This document shows, in pieces, positions 58,676 through 64,000 of a stretch of DNA of 64,000 nucleotides. The translations under genes and the position numbers were made by a program. How positions within the stretch are numbered: position 1 is the stretch's first letter; the number at the start of each line of letters is the position of its first letter. Below the pieces are notes generated by a model. That model did not search any database. It saw only the letters and a program-made list of their open reading frames with translations, and was not told the origin of the DNA. The stretch comes from Methylophilaceae bacterium (GTDB lineage Bacteria > Pseudomonadota > Gammaproteobacteria > Burkholderiales > Methylophilaceae): the NCBI GenBank assembly GCA_018398995.1, contig CP073759.1, positions 806,001-870,000 on the forward strand, written 5' to 3'.

Positions 58676-58721
58676 ATTGAAAATCCGCGTGTCACTGGTT
58701 CAATTCCAGTTCGGGCCACCA
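58676..58721 (+). repeat. tRNA-Phe 3'-half direct repeat (att-like), copy 2
   Basis: 46 bases identical to the tRNA-Phe positions 55439-55484, from the anticodon loop to the CCA end. It closes module 1 (SET and ubiquitin-autotransporter). A terminator, gctcac-agtgat-gtgggc followed by six T (58731-58754), comes next and is probably the original tRNA terminator displaced by insertion. The 46-base identity is what site-specific integration into a tRNA 3' end leaves behind. Confidence 0.95.
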
Positions 58722-58835
58722 AAATATCAAGCTCACAGTGATGTGGGCTTTTTTGTTGTCTTCAGTTGATTGCGGTTAAGTCTCAGATTACTAATAAACT
58801 AACCGTACAGACCCTATTTTTTATGATGTCGCTCT

Positions 58836-58914
58836 TATCGACATGTTTCACTGAACATGTCGATATAAATAGAAAATATCGACACAAATTATTGACGTGT
58901 CGATTGCATCGACA
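58836..58914. promoter_or_regulatory. Array of inverted TATCGACA / TGTCGATA half-sites before fic
   Basis: Half-sites lie at 58836 (tatcgaca), 58858 (tgtcgata), 58877 (tatcgaca), 58898 (tgtcgat) and 58908 (atcgaca), alternating in orientation about every 10-22 bases. The first two form a perfect 11-base inverted repeat, atcgacatgtt-tcactg-aacatgtcgat. The array lies directly upstream of the Fic start and looks like an operator. Confidence 0.65.
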
Positions 58915-58954
58915 TACACTGCTTTTAATGTCGAAAAACAATCAAAGTATCAAC

Positions 58955-60058
58955 ATGAGCAATTGGCAGCCAGATAAACCATATAACGAACTTCCATCTT
59001 TGCCACCTAAGGCAGAGATGGAAACAAAAGCTGTTTTAAAGCAGTGCATTACTGCGCGCGCAGCTATTGCTGAGCTCAAGCAATCTGCTGAGCTTATTCC
59101 TAACCAAGCAATTTTAATCAATACACTTCCTTTGTTAGAAGCGCGCGCTAGCTCTGAAATTGAAAATATTGTTACCACCACAGATAGGCTTTTTCAGCAT
59201 CTGCGTAACGATGAGCATGCAGACGCCGCCACCAAAGAGGCCTTACGTTATAGAGCCGCACTATTTCAAGGTTACCAAGCGCTTACGCATCATCCACTCA
59301 ATACTAGAGTGGCAGAAACAATCTGTACGCAAATCAAAGGTATTGAAATGGCTGTAAGGCGGACGCCTGGTGCAGCTTTAATGAACGACAAAACAGGCGC
59401 AACCATCTACACGCCGCCAGAAGGTGAAAAGCTGCTACGCGACATGCTCGCTAATTGGGAGCAATTCATGCACAAAGCCACAGATTTAGACCCGCTTATC
59501 CGCATGGCGATAGGGCACTATCAGTTTGAGGCGATACACCCATTTAATGATGGCAATGGCCGTACAGGCCGTGTGCTGAATAGCTTGTTTTTGATACAAG
59601 AAAATTTGCTCACCTTGCCAATTTTGTATTTAAGCCGCTACATTATTCAAAACAAACAAAACTATTATCAGCTGCTACTTAACGTCACAACTAACAATAA
59701 ATGGGAAGCTTGGATCTTATACATACTGCGAGGCGTAGAAGAAACAGCCACTTGGACAACTGCAAAAATTGCAGCCATTAAAGCCTTGTTTGAACATACT
59801 TGCGAACACGTTGCTAAGTACGCCAATAAAATCTACACCTACGAGCTTATAAGCCTGATATTTGAGCTACCTTATAGCCGCATCAGCAGCCTGACCGATG
59901 CTGGTATTGCCAAGCGACAGACTGCATCAGTATATCTGAAACAGCTTGCGGAAATTGGCGTGCTTACAGAGGTGTCAGTTGGTAAAGAAAAACTATTTGT
60001 GCACACTAAACTATTGCAATTACTAACTACCGACAACAATCATTACAAAACATACTAA
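58955..60058 (+). CDS. Fic-domain AMP-transferase with self-inhibitory helix and C-terminal winged helix
   Basis: 367 residues from 58955; the family N terminus reads [16 protein letters not shown]. The inhibitory motif (S/T)xxxE(G/N) is at about residues 66-71 in ASSEIENIV. The catalytic Fic motif is complete: [12 protein letters not shown] at about 195-206. A C-terminal winged-helix-like part includes [20 protein letters not shown]. Fic enzymes transfer AMP to target hydroxyls. An ATG at 58928 is also possible; the frame opens further up but across the operator-like array. It is alone in module 2, between tRNA repeats. Confidence 0.9.
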   Translation: MSNWQPDKPYNELPSLPPKAEMETKAVLKQCITARAAIAELKQSAELIPNQAILINTLPLLEARASSEIENIVTTTDRLFQHLRNDEHADAATKEALRYRAALFQGYQALTHHPLNTRVAETICTQIKGIEMAVRRTPGAALMNDKTGATIYTPPEGEKLLRDMLANWEQFMHKATDLDPLIRMAIGHYQFEAIHPFNDGNGRTGRVLNSLFLIQENLLTLPILYLSRYIIQNKQNYYQLLLNVTTNNKWEAWILYILRGVEETATWTTAKIAAIKALFEHTCEHVAKYANKIYTYELISLIFELPYSRISSLTDAGIAKRQTASVYLKQLAEIGVLTEVSVGKEKLFVHTKLLQLLTTDNNHYKTY

Positions 60059-60304
60059 GAAAAACATGAATAAAAACGCCATTCAATAAAATCTGATAAT
60101 CACCCCTTTTTGCTAGATTAGCATTATTTTTAAATTGTCCGCAGGATTTCAGTAGCCACCTGTGACCATTGTTTAAATGAGGGGTAGCAATTATATTTGA
60201 CTCGTCCGTTACATAGGTAACGGTTAAAAGAATAGCGCTGACCGCACGCTGATCAAAAAAATTAACCTATTGATTGTAATCAAAAAATAGTATTAATTTT
60301 AATT
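60059..60304. other. Gene-free spacer after fic
   Basis: AT-rich with no visible gene. The only structure noted is a small palindrome ccgttac-atag-gtaacgg at 60206-60223. Confidence 0.5.
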
Positions 60305-60346
60305 AAAATCCACGTGTCACTGGTTCAATTCCAGTTCAGGCCACCA
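60305..60346 (+). repeat. tRNA-Phe 3'-half direct repeat (att-like), copy 3
   Basis: 42 bases matching the tRNA 3' end with two substitutions (ccgcg to ccacg, tcggg to tcagg). It closes module 2 (fic). The terminator aagcccac/gtgggctt plus T-run (60355-60380) follows, and the similarity to the region after copy 2 continues to about 60440, including cgtacagacccc. The substitutions suggest an older insertion than copy 2. The following stretch to 60615 has no gene. Confidence 0.93.
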
Positions 60347-60615
60347 ATAAAATCAAGCCCACAGTGATGTGGGCTTTTTTGTTGTCTTCAGTTTATTGCG
60401 GCTCAGTCTCGGACTACTAAAACTAATCGTACAGACCCCCCATTTATTTTTTATTTGTTGCAAAGGTGTGTTTGAACTGAAGTGACGAAATTCTCAACGT
60501 TATACAAAATAAAAGTAGATGAAATTGAAGCATAATATTATTGGATTAATCGAATTAAACCGCTAAATAGAAATATTGATATATACTTTATTTTATTAAT
60601 TAAAGGTTGATAACA

Positions 60616-61188
60616 ATGAATAAGCGTTTTTCGTTAATAGTGATGGTTTTAGTAACAAACTTACTTTATGGATGTGCTACAGCTTCTATACCAGGTCACG
60701 AATTAGGGAGTGTTCAACCTGACCCTCAGCATAATGGATCAATCACATTATCTGGTTCAAGCAGTCGATATATTATTAAAAATAAAGACGGGAGCTACTG
60801 CGTTAGCCCAGCACCTGATGCCGCATTTACAGACTCCAGTGCAGGCGGACTAAATCTTACACTTGTGAATACAGGAGATAACAACGCATCTTCTGATTCA
60901 ATCGAAAACGCACATCAAAGGTTAGGGCTAGGTGGTCGGAACCCTAACGTTCTGATAACCAGAGAAATTCTTTTTGAAACGTGTCTGTTAATTGGTCGGG
61001 CGGGACTTAATTCAGCTCAGATGCTCGAATTATACAAATCCAGTCTCGATGCCATCACGCAAATCAATAAACAGTCTCTTGATGGTAATGCTATAAAATC
61101 AGACAATCCAGATTCAAATGCTTTATCTTTGAGTAATTCAAACGGCTCATTAACCCAAAGTCCAGTTCAGAGTTCAAATAGTGAATAA
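60616..61188 (+). CDS. Hypothetical lipoprotein
   Basis: 190 residues from the ATG at 60616 (a TTG at 60607 is in frame; aaagg precedes). The lipobox LLYGC places the lipid cysteine at residue 20. The body includes NGSITLSGSSSRYIIKNKDG and the helical stretch NVLITREILFETCLLIGRAG; the C terminus is rich in Ser and Asn (SNALSLSNSNGSLTQSP). No family is recognised. It is the first gene in module 3. Confidence 0.75.
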   Translation: MNKRFSLIVMVLVTNLLYGCATASIPGHELGSVQPDPQHNGSITLSGSSSRYIIKNKDGSYCVSPAPDAAFTDSSAGGLNLTLVNTGDNNASSDSIENAHQRLGLGGRNPNVLITREILFETCLLIGRAGLNSAQMLELYKSSLDAITQINKQSLDGNAIKSDNPDSNALSLSNSNGSLTQSPVQSSNSE

Positions 61189-61430
61189 ATAAATAAGATA
61201 GATAATTTACTATCAATCTTTAATGGAAAAGAACACACAGTCATGCTCTTAATGATTTTGCGCTTCTTTAACAACCAGTATTTTACTTAATCAATATCAC
61301 AGTTTGTCTTGACGCCACCAATATAGTTAGATTACATTTAGATTAAATGGCACGTGTACTAAATTTGTATTTTTGTTTTTAACATCTAGTTAACTTAAAT
61401 TGTGCAATTTATATTTCACTGGAGTTTAAA

Positions 61431-62162
61431 ATGTTAAGATTTTTTGTTTGTTTGTTTTATTTGTTTTTTTCATTTCAACCTTTTGCAGCAGAGTTAGTAA
61501 ACTGGAGTAAAAATGTTGAACAAAATTTTGAAGTGAATGGTTGCGTGACTATTCCTGGGACACCTGGTGTAGCAAGGCAGTGTGCTCCATCAGAATCAGT
61601 ACCTTATCCATGCCCAACATGGAATCATCCTACTAAAACTTGCCATCATACGATAGCAGGCCCCTGTACTCCAGCGATTCCTGGCAGTCCCGACGTTAAG
61701 CAATGTGGTGGTAAAAACCTAGGCACGTTTGGCGTAAAAGCTGATGGTGGTGTTTTTACTAGTGTCGATGGAATTTCTGATACAGAGATTTCAGTTCAAA
61801 ATACTGTTTCAGTTGCTTTGTTTAGCAGACACGTTGTTATTCCAATGACTTGTACTGTTTCGGCTGGAACAAAATCAACTGTTTGCTTAAACATGCTCAC
61901 AGGCACATTTGCTAAAAGCAATGCATCAGGTGCATCTTGTAAGATTGGCAGTGTAAATCTTGCGAGTATTAATTACCCTGGTGTAACAGCTAATCTTTGT
62001 ACTGATTTTGATTTTAACATTTCTGGTGGAAAACCAGTTGGCTCCGTGGGTGTTAGAGTTGAGTCAAATGTTGAGTTTGGCTCAATTAATATTGTTGGAC
62101 ATGAGTTGTCACTAGGAAATAAGACGTGGGATCCGACACTTTTTCAAATGCCTCTACCATAA
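61431..62162 (+). CDS. Cysteine-rich exported protein with internal repeat
   Basis: 243 residues. A signal peptide (LRFFVCLFYLFFSFQPFAA) is followed by a Cys- and Pro-rich part in which CVTIPGTPGVARQC and CTPAIPGSPDVKQC form an imperfect tandem repeat separated by PYPCPTWNHPTKTCHH. A glycine-rich beta region follows (TISVALFSRHV-like strands, then SASGASCKIGSVNLAS type). A ribosome site (ggag) lies before the ATG. No family is recognised. It is the second gene of module 3, with a 242-base AT-rich leader that shows nothing else. Confidence 0.72.
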   Translation: MLRFFVCLFYLFFSFQPFAAELVNWSKNVEQNFEVNGCVTIPGTPGVARQCAPSESVPYPCPTWNHPTKTCHHTIAGPCTPAIPGSPDVKQCGGKNLGTFGVKADGGVFTSVDGISDTEISVQNTVSVALFSRHVVIPMTCTVSAGTKSTVCLNMLTGTFAKSNASGASCKIGSVNLASINYPGVTANLCTDFDFNISGGKPVGSVGVRVESNVEFGSINIVGHELSLGNKTWDPTLFQMPLP

Positions 62163-62389
62163 TAGATCTGTCATAATTTAGGCTATAGATACATATGCTC
62201 AATGCTAGTTAATAATAATTCTTCGGAAACTATCTATCTAACACATGGGCTATGAATAGAAATAAAAGCTGCTACAGACAAGCAGCTTTGCTCTAATTAA
62301 CGCTTTAGGACTGGTTTTTATTTAAAATAATTTTAAATAAACCGTTACTAATAAATAGCTCAATTACACAATCAAACATACACAGAAAT

Positions 62390-62466
62390 AGCCCACAGTG
62401 ATGTTGGCTTTTTTGTTATCTTCAGTTGATTGTGGTTAACTCTCAAGCTAAAAAAGTTAATCGTGT
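62390..62466 (+). repeat. Fourth copy of the tRNA-Phe terminator region
   Basis: agcccacagtgatgttggct followed by six T and then gtt-tcttcagttgattg-type sequence resembles the regions after copies 2 and 3 (58731 and 60356), but the tRNA part is not recognisable in front of it. It probably marks the old right end of module 3. The surrounding gene-free stretch 62163-62532 holds nothing else that can be named. Confidence 0.75.
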
Positions 62467-62532
62467 TTGACGCCATTTATTGTATTCAACAGGTTATATA
62501 TGTTTTCTTAGCTAACTATGATTAATCGATGA

Positions 62533-63159
62533 TTATGAATACGCTGCAATAAAAAAATCGATATTGTTTTTTATCAGATCCTGATCTTTTGATTTTGTTG
62601 GTTTATCAAAGCCCAGCATACATTTAATATGATCTAACCCTAAAAATAATGATAGGAATTGATCTGATGCAATATTAGGATCTTTAATTTTAAGCATCTT
62701 ACATTTTGATAAATATTGAGCCACTTCAGCATGAATTTTCATTGGTGCATTTTTATAAAAATTATCACAAAGCTCAGTATGGGTTGTTGCACAAGAAAAC
62801 ATTGTTCTATGTGCGCCTAAAACTTCATCTCTTCTTATCAAACCCAAGAATTGATTGGCAATAATTGTCAGGCCAGCCGATGGGTTATTCTCATCTAAAT
62901 CGGTACTATTAATTGAAAACTCCTCCCTCACTCTATCTAATACAGTCGCACCAAATAACGCTTCTTTTGAGTTGAAGTGACTGTAGATAGTCCTTTTTGT
63001 GACTCCTGATTCTTTTGAGATCGCATCAAGCGTTGTTCTTTCAAACCCATTTTCAGAGAACATACGTTTTGCAGTGGAAACGACCAGCTCTATCTTTACT
63101 GGATCAAATGGTCTACCACGTTTTTTTTCTTGAATAATTTTATTTTGATTCATGACCAT
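62533..63159 (-). CDS. TetR/AcrR family transcriptional regulator
   Basis: 208 residues. The N-terminal helix-turn-helix is MFSENGFERTTLDAISKESG and VTKRTIYSHFNSKEALFGA, followed by an all-helical ligand domain like the AcrR C-terminal type. It is divergent from the DUF2141 and dehydrogenase genes and most likely represses them and itself through the site in the 85-base space between. Confidence 0.9.
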   Translation of the reverse strand: MVMNQNKIIQEKKRGRPFDPVKIELVVSTAKRMFSENGFERTTLDAISKESGVTKRTIYSHFNSKEALFGATVLDRVREEFSINSTDLDENNPSAGLTIIANQFLGLIRRDEVLGAHRTMFSCATTHTELCDNFYKNAPMKIHAEVAQYLSKCKMLKIKDPNIASDQFLSLFLGLDHIKCMLGFDKPTKSKDQDLIKNNIDFFIAAYS

Positions 63160-63163
63160 TATT

Positions 63164-63195
63164 ATACTTGACAGTATATTTATTATAATTAATAT
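63164..63195 (+). promoter_or_regulatory. Promoter with overlapping inverted repeat (likely TetR operator)
   Basis: A perfect -35 ttgaca (63168-63173) is 16 bases from a taatat -10 (63190-63195). The inverted repeat atact-tgac-agtat (63164-63177) overlaps the -35, well placed for repression by the adjacent TetR protein. Confidence 0.55.
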
Positions 63196-63244
63196 AACGC
63201 ATAGTATACCAAATTAAATATGTATAAAACAAATGGGAGAGTGT

Positions 63245-63685
63245 ATGCATTTAAATGCCATCTATCAATTATTAATCATACTAGTTTCATTGCTATCTTT
63301 AAACAATATAACGGCTAAGGCAGCGGAACTAACAGTTGAAGTTGAAAGTGATTCAACTGATGGAAATATTGGTTGTGCTCTATTTTCTAACCCTAATGGA
63401 TTTCCTATGGATTCCGCAGGAGCAATTCAACAGTTTTCACAAAACACGCCAACAGGCACTACGTTTGTTTTTAGTAATTTGAAATCTGGGAAATACGCAG
63501 TTTCTGTTATGAATGACCAAAACGGCAACAAGCTTCTAGATAAAAACCTACTTGGTATCCCTAAAGAGGAATGGGGCGTTTCCAATAATATTAGGCCTAC
63601 TCTAAGGGCACCTAAGTTTGAAGAGGCACTTTTTGAGGTAAATGAGAAAAGTGATTTAACCCTAAAAATAAGGATACAGAAATAA
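63245..63685 (+). CDS. DUF2141 exported protein
   Basis: 146 residues from the ATG at 63245 after gggaga. A signal peptide ends near ITAKAAE; the mature part has LTVEVESDSTDGNIGCALFS, NLKSGKYAVSVMNDQNGNK and LLGIPKEEWGVSNN, the DUF2141 pattern (a small beta-sandwich of unknown function). Its stop overlaps the start of the dehydrogenase gene (TAATG). Confidence 0.85.
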   Translation: MHLNAIYQLLIILVSLLSLNNITAKAAELTVEVESDSTDGNIGCALFSNPNGFPMDSAGAIQQFSQNTPTGTTFVFSNLKSGKYAVSVMNDQNGNKLLDKNLLGIPKEEWGVSNNIRPTLRAPKFEEALFEVNEKSDLTLKIRIQK

Positions 63686-64000
63686 TGAACAAATCTACTT
63701 TTTTAAAGAAGTATGGCGCTTGGGCAATTGTTACTGGGGCGACCGACGGATTAGGTAAGCAATTCGCAATGCAGCTTGCCGAGATTGGCTTAAACCTAGT
63801 GATAGTAGCCAGAAGGAAAAGCTTATTAGAAGACTTATCTAAAAAGCTACATTCAACATATAAAATTGAATGTATTTCAGTTGATTTAGATTTAAGTACT
63901 AACGATGCAGTGAATGCGCTATACGAAAAAACAAATCATTTAGATATTGGCTTAATTGTTGCCGCTGCAGGATTTGGAACCTCAACAAACTTAGTTGAAG
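63685..64000 (+). CDS. Short-chain dehydrogenase, N-terminal part (runs off the window)
   Basis: About 105 codons are visible. The NAD(P) site is AIVTGATDGLGKQFAMQLAE (TGxxxGxG), then VIVARRK, VDLDLS and LIVAAAGFG (the NNAG position). The Ser-Tyr-Lys active site is off the window. It is coupled to the DUF2141 gene by the TAATG overlap. Substrate is unknown. Confidence 0.9.
   Translation, partial: MNKSTFLKKYGAWAIVTGATDGLGKQFAMQLAEIGLNLVIVARRKSLLEDLSKKLHSTYKIECISVDLDLSTNDAVNALYEKTNHLDIGLIVAAAGFGTSTNLVE

Overview
The window comes from an AT-leaning Gram-negative chromosome, most likely a betaproteobacterium of the Methylophilaceae (Methylotenera-like). Evidence: the kdsD-kdsC-lptCAB-rpoN-hpf block, an EIIA(Man)-HPr-EI phosphotransferase set with no sugar permease, a ZapA/6S RNA pair, an SAH riboswitch before ahcY, B12-controlled btuB with a solo BtuM transporter, and a lipoprotein resembling the PQQ-associated beta-propellers of methylotrophs. 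The genus is inferred from gene order and protein flavour, not from a database search.

Layout. 1-1007: edge of an integrated element (5' part of a tyrosine integrase) beside a stranded moaC 3' fragment. 1009-13150: thiO, a Kef-type antiporter, Kdo synthesis and LPS transport, sigma-54, hibernation factor, RapZ and regulatory PTS. 13178-28636: DUF4870, oligopeptidase A, a foreign-looking HEPN-like gene with a palindrome, two nucleases, an NtrY/NtrX-like pair whose regulator has a dead ATPase domain, rsmB, htpX, fmt, def, a frameshifted LysM gene, dprA, smg. 28628-33949: SAM cycle (metF, ahcY, metK) plus an HD-GYP phosphodiesterase. 34143-46384: dapF, xerC, sodB, a frameshifted MscS channel, a probable zinc TonB receptor, dgkA, yggX, glutaredoxin, rpiA, ilvA, a beta-propeller lipoprotein, DUF2237. 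46689-55144: 6S RNA, zapA/zapB-like, then a compact cobalamin uptake and salvage locus (riboswitch, btuB, btuM, bluB, btuF-like, cobU, cobC, cobS, cobT).

55409-62466 is a tRNA-Phe integration hot spot built like a stack. The intact tRNA is followed by three modules, and copies of the tRNA 3' half and/or the tRNA terminator region mark the module ends (58676, 60305, 62390). Module 1 carries a SET-domain-like gene divergent from a gene that encodes a signal peptide, a nearly perfect eukaryotic ubiquitin lacking the terminal Gly-Gly, and an autotransporter beta-barrel. Module 2 carries a Fic AMP-transferase behind an array of inverted repeats. Module 3 carries a lipoprotein and a cysteine-rich exported protein. 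No integrase is visible inside the stack. The window ends with a TetR regulator divergent from DUF2141 and short-chain dehydrogenase genes.

The outstanding discovery candidate is the ubiquitin-autotransporter (56926-58527). The predicted signal-peptidase cut falls exactly before ubiquitin Met1, so the cell would be expected to display or secrete a ubiquitin fold that cannot be conjugated, next to a gene of another mainly eukaryotic family (SET).
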